The position numbers were made by a program, and so were the translations under genes. Source: Rhizobium viscosum (GTDB taxonomy: Bacteria; Pseudomonadota; Alphaproteobacteria; Rhizobiales; Rhizobiaceae). From it: 64,000 nt of DNA. Below are positions 52,008 through 60,031 of the stretch, one piece after another. The notes beneath the pieces are model-generated. The model had not been told where the DNA came from. It did not search any database and was given only the letters and a program-made list of their open reading frames with translations. Each line of letters opens with the position of its first letter. The first letter of the stretch is position 1. The stretch spans positions 744,001 to 808,000 of the forward strand of contig NZ_JADBEC010000001.1 in assembly GCF_014873945.1 (NCBI RefSeq). Reading direction: 5' to 3'.

Positions 52008-52750
52008 GCACGATTTCCGACGATCCCCTCTACCGCGATCCTTCACTTGCGCAATTCTACGATACGGCCAATCGCTGGGGACCGGATTTCGACTTCTGCA
52101 TGAGGCTTGCGGAAGGCGCCAATTCCGCGCTCGACCTCGGCTGCGGCACCGGCGAGCTGACGGCAGCGCTCGCCGCAACGCGCAACGTCACGGGCGTCGA
52201 TCCTGCTGCCGCGATGCTCGACATCGCCAGGACGCGGCCGGCCGGCGACAAGGTGGAATGGGTCGAGGGTGACGCCCGCACCGTTCGCCTCGGGAAGAAA
52301 TACGATCTCATCGTGCTGACGGGCCATGCGTTCCAGGTCTTCCTGACGGAAGAGGACCAGCGCTCCACCCTTGCGACAATTGCCGCACATCTCAGCCCTA
52401 CCGGTCGGTTCGTGTTCGATACGCGCAATCCCGGTTTCCGCGGGGAGCGCGACGTGCGCCACGGCCGTGTGCGCCAGCTCGAACATGCGGAACTCGGTGC
52501 GATCGAGGCCTCGGACAAGTCGCATTATGATGAGGCGACCGGCATTCTTTCCTATGAGAACGGCTATCGGGTACTCTCGCCCGGCGAACACTTCGCCGGG
52601 CGCTCGAAAATCCTCTACACGCCGCGCGACAAGCTTGCGCGAATGATCAGCGATGCCGGGCTCACCGTCGATGCATGGTACGGCGACTGGGAAGGCAACC
52701 CGTTCCATGCGCAGTCGCGCGAGATCATTCCGGTTGGTCGTCTCGCCTGA
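52004..52750 (+). CDS. Class I SAM-dependent methyltransferase
   Basis: A protein of 248 residues. Motif I is ALDLGCGTGELTAALA, then GVDPAAAMLDIAR as motif II, and YDLIVLTGHAFQVF as the post-motif. After FVFDTRNPGF the C-terminal half adds a small beta region. Substrate unknown. It is coupled to the GNAT gene upstream by a 4-bp overlap. Confidence 0.82.
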   Translation: MSTISDDPLYRDPSLAQFYDTANRWGPDFDFCMRLAEGANSALDLGCGTGELTAALAATRNVTGVDPAAAMLDIARTRPAGDKVEWVEGDARTVRLGKKYDLIVLTGHAFQVFLTEEDQRSTLATIAAHLSPTGRFVFDTRNPGFRGERDVRHGRVRQLEHAELGAIEASDKSHYDEATGILSYENGYRVLSPGEHFAGRSKILYTPRDKLARMISDAGLTVDAWYGDWEGNPFHAQSREIIPVGRLA

Positions 52751-52762
52751 ACCAAAGGGCCC

Positions 52763-52814
52763 TGTTTCCACGCAATTCCGAGCGCAAAACCGCTACACGC
52801 TTTTGCTGGAATTA
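52763..52814. repeat. RIME1-like element, copy 4 (second palindrome only)
   Basis: GCAATTCC...GCAAAA and TTTTGC...GGAATT match copies 1-3, but the first palindrome is absent. The stop codon of the pentapeptide-repeat gene (minus strand, 52812-52814) lies at its edge. Confidence 0.65.
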
Positions 52815-53510
52815 GTCCTGCTCCTGCGGGCAAGGCCAATCTGAAGGGACGGAAAGCCCCGAAGGCAGCTTTGTCGAGGAATCGCCGCAGGCAAGGTCTA
52901 TCTGCGCCTGCTGCAGGCCGGTCGCGGCGGACAGATCCAGACCCTCGATGCGGGTCAGAAACATGAAGGCGCGGTCGAAGCTGATCGGACCTTCAAAGCT
53001 TGCGCCCGTCAGATCGGCGCGGGAGAGATTGGCGAGCGCGAAGCTGACGCCTGTCAGCACCGCCTTGTCGAAATTGGCCCTCCCCAGTTCGGCCTTCTCG
53101 AAATTGGCCTTCGTCAGCTGCGCCCCGGTGAAATCGGCCCGCTGCAACTCCGCCCCGGCAAAGCTTGCACCATCGGCGATGGCCCTGGCAAAAGTCGATC
53201 GATAGGCTTCGATTTTTCCGAAGTTCGCGCCCTGCACGGTGGCGCCTTCAAGCGAGGCGCGCACGAAGGTCGCCTTTTCCGCATTGGCGGATTTGAGGTT
53301 GGCACCGCCGAGATCCGTCAGCGAGAAATCCGTGCCGGCCAGATTGGCGCCCTGGAGGTCGCTGCCCTGAAGCATCAGGTTCTTCTTGTTACACTCCTGC
53401 CAGTCGAGTTCAGGCGAAGCCGTGCTGCCGCAACTGGCCGCCATCACCGGCAGCGAATAGGCTGCCATGGCCAGAAAAGCCGAAAGACCTAGCACCGAGC
53501 GTCCAAACAT
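52812..53510 (-). CDS. Exported pentapeptide-repeat protein
   Basis: A protein of 232 residues with a signal peptide (FGRSVLGLSAFLAMAAYSLP, cleaved near VMAASCG). Residues 48-180 are about twenty-six A(D/N)LxX-type repeats such as LQGANLAGTDFSLTDLGGAN, folding as a right-handed quadrilateral helix. One cysteine pair may bond near each end. The role of exported pentapeptide proteins is unknown. GGAGAGGTTG precedes the ATG. Confidence 0.85.
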   Translation of the reverse strand: MFGRSVLGLSAFLAMAAYSLPVMAASCGSTASPELDWQECNKKNLMLQGSDLQGANLAGTDFSLTDLGGANLKSANAEKATFVRASLEGATVQGANFGKIEAYRSTFARAIADGASFAGAELQRADFTGAQLTKANFEKAELGRANFDKAVLTGVSFALANLSRADLTGASFEGPISFDRAFMFLTRIEGLDLSAATGLQQAQIDLACGDSSTKLPSGLSVPSDWPCPQEQD

Positions 53511-53613
53511 CAACCTCTCCTCCGCGAGTCGCGCCACCAGAGATTTCTACAAGGCGCAGACTACGATAAAAATATGGTTAGTCCCCGCCGGCAATCAATC
53601 TGGCGATGGCCCG

Positions 53614-54123
53614 TCAGGCTTTCGGAACGCGCAATTCCATGCAGGTGAGATCCAGCCAGCGGCCGAATTTGATGCCGACCTCGGAAAATGTGCCGGCGAT
53701 GCGGAAGCCGAGTTTTGCGTGCAGTTTGATGGAGGCGGCATTTTCGGCCTCGATGCCGGCGATCATGACGTGAACATTGCCGGCGCTCGCACGCTCGATC
53801 AATGCGCGCATCAGCTTTTCGCCGATGCCGGCACCACGGCAATCCTTGTCGACATAGACGGAATGTTCGACCGTGTGGCGGTAGCCATCGAAGGTGCGCC
53901 AATCGCCATAGGAGGCGTAACCGGCGACCTTGCCGTCCATTTCGGCGACGATGACCGGAAAGCCCCTGCCCTTGCGCGCCTTGAACCATTCCAGCCGGTT
54001 GTCGAGATCAACAAGCGTCTCGTTCCAGATCGCGGTGGTGTGCTCGACGGCGTGATTGTAGATATCTCTGATAGCTGGAAGATCAGCTTCGGCGGCGTCC
54101 CGGATAAGAACGGTAACAGTCAT
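53614..54123 (-). CDS. GNAT acetyltransferase of the phosphinothricin/methionine sulfoximine type
   Basis: A protein of 169 residues. IRDAAEADLPAIRDIYNHAVEHTTAIWNE and HSVYVDKDCRGAGIGEKLMRALIE, then MIAGIEAENAASIKLHAKLGFRIAGTFSEVGIKFGRWLDLTCMEL (all in part) follow the PAT/Bar/YncA pattern closely. Such enzymes acetylate phosphinothricin or methionine sulfoximine. The ribosome site is weak. Single gene between the pentapeptide and trhA genes. Confidence 0.85.
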   Translation of the reverse strand: MTVTVLIRDAAEADLPAIRDIYNHAVEHTTAIWNETLVDLDNRLEWFKARKGRGFPVIVAEMDGKVAGYASYGDWRTFDGYRHTVEHSVYVDKDCRGAGIGEKLMRALIERASAGNVHVMIAGIEAENAASIKLHAKLGFRIAGTFSEVGIKFGRWLDLTCMELRVPKA

Positions 54124-54195
54124 TTGGCAGGCCCGGTTCGGAATGGTCTTCTGCCGGGGCATACGCTGGGTGCAGGCCGATGTAAACGCCAGATA

Positions 54196-54864
54196 TCAGA
54201 AGGCGGGGACCGGCAGACTGAAACAGGTCAGCACGGCCGAATAATGCACGGCGGCAGCTGCCACCACGAAGCCATGCCAGATCGCATTCTGGAAGCGCAA
54301 CCTCTCCCAGACATGGAAGACGACGCCCAGGGAATAAATGATACCGCCGATAACGATCAGCAGCATGGAAGCATAGGGAATGCGCGAGGCGACCGGCTCG
54401 GCCACCAAGACACCGCTCCAGCCCATGGCGAGATAAAGCAGGATCGCCAGTCGGTCATACTTGCCCGGAAAAACACATTTGACGAAGATGCCGAAGGCGG
54501 CGATCGCCCAGATGACGATCAGCGTGCCCATCAGCAGCGGATCATCGGCACCTCGCTCCAAAAAAGGGGTATAGGTGGCGGCGATCAGAATGAAGATCGC
54601 CGAGTGATCGAGCCGGCGCAGATACCATTTGGTGCGCGAGACCGGCCAGATATTGTAGGAAAAGGAAATGCCGAGCGTCAGCACCAGCCCCACGCCATAA
54701 ATCCAGGCAGCAACCAGCGCACCGGCGGGGCTCCAGAGGGTGGCGTAGAAGATCAGCACGGTTACGCCGATCAGCGCAAAGAACAGGCCGACGCCGTGGA
54801 CGATGCCGTCAGCGATCAGTTCATATCTGTCGTAGGCCCAGCGAATGCCGTTGAACTCGCCCAT
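54196..54864 (-). CDS. trhA: Hemolysin III family (TrhA/PAQR-like) membrane protein
   Basis: A protein of 222 residues with seven membrane helices. ELIADGIVHGVGLFFALIG, RRLDHSAIFILIAATYTPF and a C-terminal NAIWHGFVVAAAAVHYSAV hold the conserved histidines and aspartate of the PAQR/hemolysin III family. In E. coli TrhA is linked to membrane-energetics balance and proton flux. Single gene. Confidence 0.88.
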   Translation of the reverse strand: MGEFNGIRWAYDRYELIADGIVHGVGLFFALIGVTVLIFYATLWSPAGALVAAWIYGVGLVLTLGISFSYNIWPVSRTKWYLRRLDHSAIFILIAATYTPFLERGADDPLLMGTLIVIWAIAAFGIFVKCVFPGKYDRLAILLYLAMGWSGVLVAEPVASRIPYASMLLIVIGGIIYSLGVVFHVWERLRFQNAIWHGFVVAAAAVHYSAVLTCFSLPVPAF

Positions 54865-54984
54865 GCGCGCACCCTTGCTCAGAGTGAGGCGATCGTCGCA
54901 CTGAATTGGCGAGGGCGCAACCGGACGCCCGGTGGCGTCGGGTTAAATCTTTGTGACGAGCCATGCTCGTTTTTGATGGCGTAC

Positions 54985-55305
54985 TTACCTACCCGCCGCG
55001 CAATCCTCGCAGAGCGGCGTCTGTGGCAGCACTGCAAGACGGGCCTCGGAGATCGCAGCACCGCAGCGGGCGCAGGTGCCGTAGGTGCCCTTGGCGATAC
55101 GTTCGAGGGCGGCGTCGATGGCGCGCAACTCGTCTTCGCCCGCCTGGCCCAGACCTTCCAGCACTTCGTCATTCTCGTTTTCAATCGCGCGGTCGTCGTC
55201 ATCGGTCGCCTTGGTGCGGCCGAGATCCGTGTCGATCTTGCGCAGGCGCGCGGTCAGTTCGTGCCAGCGGTCGCGCAGGATCTTTTCCTGAAGTTTCATA
55301 TCCAT
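54985..55305 (-). CDS. TraR/DksA family zinc-finger protein
   Basis: A protein of 106 residues. A helical hairpin with acidic tip (about 1-70; DDDDRAIENENDEVLEGLG) leads to the C4 zinc finger CARCGAAISEARLAVLPQTPLCEDC. DksA-like proteins bind in the secondary channel of RNA polymerase and act with ppGpp; this short form lacks the full-length coil of DksA. It follows the universal stress gene by 11 bp, a fitting stress pair. Confidence 0.85.
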   Translation of the reverse strand: MDMKLQEKILRDRWHELTARLRKIDTDLGRTKATDDDDRAIENENDEVLEGLGQAGEDELRAIDAALERIAKGTYGTCARCGAAISEARLAVLPQTPLCEDCAAGR

Positions 55306-55316
55306 GGCTTGACGTC

Positions 55317-55727
55317 CTACCGATCCACCAGCACCGAGCACCTGGCGTGTCGCACCACGCGGTCGGCGGTGGCACCGATGAAATAATTGTAGAAATCGGG
55401 AATATGCGAGGCGATCATGATGAGGTCGGCGCCGTGGCTTTCCGCCGCGGCAAGAATGCCGTCGGCGGGCGGGCCGTTGCGGACTTCGACGGTGGCCGGA
55501 ATGCCGGTCTTGGCAACGAGCTCATTCAGCCGGTCGCGGCCTTCCTTCATGGCGCCCTCGACGACGTTTCCCGGCAATTCGATGGCGACATAGGTCGGAA
55601 TATCCTCGACGACATTGAGGAGGATGATCTCGCCGCCATTGTCGAGCAGCATTGCCGCCTTGCGGAAAATCTTCTCGCCTTTTTCGATGCCGCCGATCTC
55701 AACTGGAACGATAATCTTCTTGTACAT
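55317..55727 (-). CDS. Universal stress protein (UspA family)
   Basis: A protein of 136 residues. KKIIVPVEIGG starts the fold, and the C-terminal GADLIMIASHIPDFYNYFIGATADRVVRHARCSVLVDR carries the G-x2-A-x-R-V nucleotide loop (in part). The usual G-x2-G-x9-G motif is altered, so ATP binding is not sure. AAGGAGGATCGC precedes the ATG. First gene of an operon with a DksA-like protein. Confidence 0.87.
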   Translation of the reverse strand: MYKKIIVPVEIGGIEKGEKIFRKAAMLLDNGGEIILLNVVEDIPTYVAIELPGNVVEGAMKEGRDRLNELVAKTGIPATVEVRNGPPADGILAAAESHGADLIMIASHIPDFYNYFIGATADRVVRHARCSVLVDR

Positions 55728-55924
55728 GCGATCCTCCTTGAGGTGTTGATCTTCGTCGTCAACCTCCTCTCTGGATAGATAAAGCGCATTGACTGATATC
55801 AAGTGGGCGCGAGCCATCGTCAATGTTTGCAGAACGCTTCATCGTCAAAAACGGGCCTTCTGTGAACAATGAGAATGCGCCATATAGGGATCAAGTACAG
55901 CAGCCGAGGGGAGCTTACAGGCGA

Positions 55925-56881
55925 ATGGACCGGCGACAATTCCTCGCGCTCGCTACGGGCGGCACATTTGCCGCCACCGCCGGTACGCCTTTCAATTCCA
56001 GGGCAGGAGATTACCCCATGACATCGACTGAAACCTCCTATGCGCTGACGCGCCCTGCCTATATCGACCAGTCGCATCTGGTCGTGAAAGACCTGGCCGC
56101 GGTCTCCGGTTTCTATCAGAAGAAGCTTGGCCTTTCGATGCTCGAAAAGACCGCAAGCGGCGAAGTTCTTGGCGTTGCCGGCCTGCCGCTGTTGACGCTG
56201 ACAACGGATAGCAATGCGCGCGAGGCCCCCCGCAACGCCGCCGGCCTCTTTCACACCGCTTTCCTGATGCCAAACCGCATCGAACTTGCCCGCTGGCTGC
56301 GCCACGCCGCCCACAACAATGTTGCCATCGAAGGCGCATCCGACCATCTGGTCAGCGAGGCGATCTACCTTTCCGACCCGGAAGGCAACGGCATCGAAAT
56401 CTATGCAGACCGGCCGCATGAAAGCTGGAAGTTCCACCCGGACGGCATGGTGGAAATGGCGACGCAGCGGCTCGACCTGCAGGCGCTCTACAACAGTGCA
56501 CCAGAGGATACCTGGACCGGGATGGCTGACGGTACCGCGATCGGTCACATCCATCTGCAGGTCGGCGACATTCCGCAGGCGGATGCCTTCTATCGCGACG
56601 TGCTTGGCCTGAAGGTGATGGCCCGTTATCCGAGCGCAAGCTTCTTTGCGAGCGGCGGCTATCACCACCATCTCGCCGCCAATATCTGGAACAGCCGCGG
56701 CGCCGGTACCCGCGCCGACCACATGACCGGACTTTCCGACTATAAGATCCGTTTCAATGACAAAGAGACGCTAAACAAGGCCGTTTCCAAGCTCGACGAG
56801 CTTGAGATCAAGAGCGAGAAGCGCGACGGCGGCGTCTTCCTGAAAGACCCGTGGGGCATCGGGCTTACGCTTTCAGCATAA
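55925..56881 (+). CDS. VOC-family protein with two glyoxalase domains and a Tat-like leader
   Basis: Two glyoxalase/dioxygenase-type domains (about residues 45-160 and 195-315) with HLVVKDLAAVSGFYQKKLGL and IHLQVGDIPQADAFYRDVLGL, the layout of CatE-type catechol 2,3-dioxygenase relatives. Two starts compete. ATG 55925 adds 31 residues starting MDRRQFLALATGGTFAATAG, which resembles a twin-arginine leader. ATG 56018 has GGCAGGAGATTACCCC and gives a 287-residue cytoplasmic protein of usual length. I give the longer form because the leader reads as good coding sequence; the shorter is equally possible. A strong terminator follows. Confidence 0.7.
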   Translation: MDRRQFLALATGGTFAATAGTPFNSRAGDYPMTSTETSYALTRPAYIDQSHLVVKDLAAVSGFYQKKLGLSMLEKTASGEVLGVAGLPLLTLTTDSNAREAPRNAAGLFHTAFLMPNRIELARWLRHAAHNNVAIEGASDHLVSEAIYLSDPEGNGIEIYADRPHESWKFHPDGMVEMATQRLDLQALYNSAPEDTWTGMADGTAIGHIHLQVGDIPQADAFYRDVLGLKVMARYPSASFFASGGYHHHLAANIWNSRGAGTRADHMTGLSDYKIRFNDKETLNKAVSKLDELEIKSEKRDGGVFLKDPWGIGLTLSA

Positions 56882-56907
56882 GGCAACCACCGATCACGAG
56901 GTATCTG

Positions 56908-56949
56908 AAGGATCGTTTCGGAATTTTCCGCAACGATCCTTTTGTTTTC
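56908..56949 (+). terminator. Rho-independent terminator after the VOC gene
   Basis: AAGGATCGTT (56908-56917) pairs with AACGATCCTT (56932-56941); inside, CGGA and TCCG extend the stem; TTTTGTTTT follows. It isolates the VOC gene from the trypsin-PLD gene. Confidence 0.85.
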
Positions 56950-57115
56950 AGGCAATTACCAATCACTGCATCTTGGCGATGCAGCGGGCCTCGACGCCAT
57001 CATGCCGCTGTAATAAACTGGGCGTATCCATCTAGTTTACAACCCTCAATAGATTTCGCAGCCATTCCCGATCGCATCCCCAACGAAGTGTCCGCTCACG
57101 GACTGAGGAGGCAGA

Positions 57116-59932
57116 ATGACAGTGGAGGACTCCCAGCGTGTCAAGCTGGTGGCGCAGCAGGTCGCCGCAGCCAGCCCGCCTGATGTGCAGGCCGATATCA
57201 AAGCGCTGATGCGCAGCGCCGAAAAACCTGAATGGCTCAGCGAAGCCGGCCGCGCCATGAACGTGCGCTACGGGGGCGTGCGCGCCCTGATGAACAGAGA
57301 TCAGCCTGTCGAGGAAGGGGTGGATGTCGGGCCTCCACCTGTTGGCAATGACGAGACAATCGTCTTTGCCGTGGGCACGCCGGTTTTCCTCGTCAAGAAC
57401 AATGCAGTCGATATCGACAGCGCCCGCGAGGAGGCCAGGGCGTGGCGCCGCATCCTCACGGAAAACGCCGCGAATGTGAACCGGGCGATGGTCTCGATCG
57501 GCCGTGTCGATGTAAGCAATGCCGATCGCGATTATGCCGGCACGGCCTGGGTGATCGACGATGGCCTCGTTGTCACCAACCGCCATGTGGCCAATCTTTT
57601 CGCCGAAGCAAGCGGCACCGGATTCAAGTTCAAGATCGGTTTCGACGCGCGCCGCGAGATCGGCGTCAACATCGATTTCCTGGAAGAATACGGCAATGAT
57701 GTCAGCGACGAGGTAAAAATTGAGAGCATTGTCTGGGTCGCGCCGGAAAGCGGGCCTGATGTCGCCTTTTTGAAACTGAAGCAGAAGTCCTCGCCGGTCG
57801 GCCGCGTGAAACTTGACCTTGCCGCAGATCTGCCGGTGCGCAACCTGCCCGTCGCTGCAATCGGCTATCCCGCCAGCGATTCCCGCTTCTCCGACCAGAG
57901 GCTTGCCGAAAAGATCTTTGGCGGCGTCTTCACCAAGAAGCGGCTTGCGGTCGGCAATCTGCTGGCCGCGGATGAGAACCGTGTCACCCACTCCTGCTCC
58001 ACCCTCGGCGGCAATTCCGGCTCTCCGCTGCTCGACATCGTCACCGGCAGGGTGACGGGGCTTCACTACAGCGGCACCGAATTCATCGAGAATGACGCGG
58101 TGCCTGCAGCCGTGTTGCAGCGCTGCCTGCAACGCGCTCGCGGACTGCTCCAGCCATTGAACGGGGAGATCACAATGAGCAATAACGAGGGAAGCGGAAG
58201 CGGCACCAGCAGCGGCAAGGTGACATTCACGGTACCATTGAAGATCACAGTCGAACTGGACACCGCTGCGCTGCAATCATCACTCGCTGGCGGGCCGACA
58301 CTCTCCGCTTCCGGGCCTGCCATCGTCGTAGATGCGACTGGTTCCGGTACGGATCCGGCGGCCGTTGCGCCGATCGCGATGCCGACCAAGGAGCAGGTGT
58401 TTGCAGCGGTGCGCAGCGCGAGATCCCGGTTTGCCAATCGCGAGGACGTCGTCGCAATCAAGCCGGGCTACCGCTTCGAGAATGGCGAGATCACCGATCA
58501 GCGCGCCGTCGTGATCGCGGTCAATCGCAAGCTCGAATTGGGCGCCCTGGAAGCGCGCGGCCGCACGAAACTGCCTGATTACATCGATGGCGTTCGCACC
58601 GACATCACTGTCGCCTCGGCACAGGATCTCTTCGGCATCGATTTAGACGAGGCCGCGACGGCGAGTTGGCATACGAATTACGAGCCGCGCGACGATCTGC
58701 CACTGACCCGGCGCCCGGTCAGCGGCAAATTCGTCATCCATACCGGGCCTGACGCGAGCTGGCCGCAGCTCGGTCCGTTCCTGTCGAAGACCCGGAAGTC
58801 GCTGGTCGTTGCCATGTACGATTTCGGAGCGACGAATGTCGCCACTGGCGTGCTGGATGCGGTCAAGGGCCAGGCTGAAACCATCTCCATGGTGCTGCAG
58901 ATGGGCGGCAAGGTGCATGACGGCGATCTGACGGATGCCGAAGCGGTCGCGCAGATCCGCGATGCGAAGGGCAGCAAGTTCGATTTCGCACCGGCGAGCG
59001 TCGGCAGAAACGGCATCTTCGATTCAGCCTACCATATCAAGGTCGCCGTGCGCGACCACAATGCCATGTGGCTTTCAAGCGGCAACTGGCAAAGCTCCAA
59101 CCAGCCCAACGTCGCGCCTTTGACAAACAAGGATGACGAGGCATCTGCGCTGCGGCTCTACAATCGCGAATGGCATGCCATCCTTGAAAACGCCGAGCTC
59201 AGCAAACTCTATGAGGAGCATATTCTGCGCGATCTGGCAGAGGCCAAGACGGTAACGGAGGCAGGTATCGTGCCGGAACAGCTGGTCTTCCTGCCGGCCA
59301 ATCTTGCCATGGACACGCTCGAAGCGCCTCAGAAGCCGCGCTATTTCCAGCCGCTGACCGGCGAGCGCACAATCGACGTGCAGCCAATCCTGACACCCGA
59401 CAACTATATCGACGTCGTATTGCCATTCATCCAATCGGCCAAGAGCCGGATCTACTTCCAGAACCAGAGCTTCAATACCAGGACGGTAGGCGACAACTAT
59501 CGCCGGCTTCTGGATGCGCTGCTCGAAAAGCAGAAGGGCGGACTCGACGTTCGCATCATCTTCCGCAGCTTCGGCTCCGAGGACCGCGACGTGATCAGCA
59601 ATGCCAAGGATTACGGTTTCGACACCAACAAGATCCGCAAACAGAAGAACTGTCATACCAAGGGAATCATCATCGACAGCGAAGCCGTGCTGATGGGCAG
59701 CCACAACTGGACAACAGCCGGCACCGGCTTCAACCGCGATGCGAGCCTGATCTTCTATGATGTCGAGATCGCCAAATTCTACGAGGAAATCTTCCTCTAC
59801 GACTGGAACCGTATCGGCCCGGCGAAAATAGACGAAAATCTGCCGCCGCCGGTGCTTGCACCGGCCGGAGGGGAAACGGCACCGCCGTCAGGCTACATTG
59901 CCGTCCCGCTTTCGATCGCGCTTGGGCGGTGA
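57116..59932 (+). CDS. Trypsin-like protease fused to tandem phospholipase D-type nuclease
   Basis: A protein of 938 residues without signal peptide or membrane segment. Residues 1-115 are a helical region of no known family. About 120-345 is a trypsin-like domain: His157 (VTNRHVAN), Asp215 (GPDVAFLKLK), Ser301 (LGGNSGSPLL). Residues 354-425 are a Gly/Ser-rich start and linker. Two PLD domains follow: motif one H640-x-K642 with D647 (GSxN written SSGN), motif two H847-x-K849-x4-D854-x6-GSHN. A PLD pair cleaves phosphodiesters in nucleic acid or lipid. GAGGAGGCAGA precedes the ATG. An internal ATG at 58175 with GGGGAG 6 bases before it could start the PLD part alone. It stands alone between two terminators. 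Confidence 0.85.
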   Translation: MTVEDSQRVKLVAQQVAAASPPDVQADIKALMRSAEKPEWLSEAGRAMNVRYGGVRALMNRDQPVEEGVDVGPPPVGNDETIVFAVGTPVFLVKNNAVDIDSAREEARAWRRILTENAANVNRAMVSIGRVDVSNADRDYAGTAWVIDDGLVVTNRHVANLFAEASGTGFKFKIGFDARREIGVNIDFLEEYGNDVSDEVKIESIVWVAPESGPDVAFLKLKQKSSPVGRVKLDLAADLPVRNLPVAAIGYPASDSRFSDQRLAEKIFGGVFTKKRLAVGNLLAADENRVTHSCSTLGGNSGSPLLDIVTGRVTGLHYSGTEFIENDAVPAAVLQRCLQRARGLLQPLNGEITMSNNEGSGSGTSSGKVTFTVPLKITVELDTAALQSSLAGGPTLSASGPAIVVDATGSGTDPAAVAPIAMPTKEQVFAAVRSARSRFANREDVVAIKPGYRFENGEITDQRAVVIAVNRKLELGALEARGRTKLPDYIDGVRTDITVASAQDLFGIDLDEAATASWHTNYEPRDDLPLTRRPVSGKFVIHTGPDASWPQLGPFLSKTRKSLVVAMYDFGATNVATGVLDAVKGQAETISMVLQMGGKVHDGDLTDAEAVAQIRDAKGSKFDFAPASVGRNGIFDSAYHIKVAVRDHNAMWLSSGNWQSSNQPNVAPLTNKDDEASALRLYNREWHAILENAELSKLYEEHILRDLAEAKTVTEAGIVPEQLVFLPANLAMDTLEAPQKPRYFQPLTGERTIDVQPILTPDNYIDVVLPFIQSAKSRIYFQNQSFNTRTVGDNYRRLLDALLEKQKGGLDVRIIFRSFGSEDRDVISNAKDYGFDTNKIRKQKNCHTKGIIIDSEAVLMGSHNWTTAGTGFNRDASLIFYDVEIAKFYEEIFLYDWNRIGPAKIDENLPPPVLAPAGGETAPPSGYIAVPLSIALGR
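58163..58177 (+). promoter_or_regulatory. Internal ribosome binding site and start codon in the trypsin-PLD gene
   Basis: GGGGAG (58163-58168), a 6-base gap, and ATG (58175-58177), in frame with the PLD half at residue 354. The following residues (MSNNEGSGSGTSSGK) look like a natural protein N-terminus. This is as strong a site as most true starts in the window. Confidence 0.55.
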
Positions 59933-59986
59933 CCTCGCAGCAGTATGAAGGATTGGAGCGCGGGCTGCGCTTTCGAAGCAGACGAC

Positions 59987-60013
59987 AAATGGCGCCGTTT
60001 CCGGCGCCATTTT
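59987..60013. terminator. Hairpin terminator between the trypsin-PLD and aldo/keto reductase genes
   Basis: An 11-bp stem AAATGGCGCCG/CGGCGCCATTT (59987-59997 and 60002-60012) with a 4-base loop and A/T ends on both sides, able to serve both convergent genes. Confidence 0.7.
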
Positions 60014-60031
60014 CATTGGATGCTTTGGAAT

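Noticed and set aside
53467..55386. 639-codon open frame on the plus strand
   Set aside because: It covers the complement of four recognisable genes (GNAT, trhA, DksA-like, UspA end) and has no family features.
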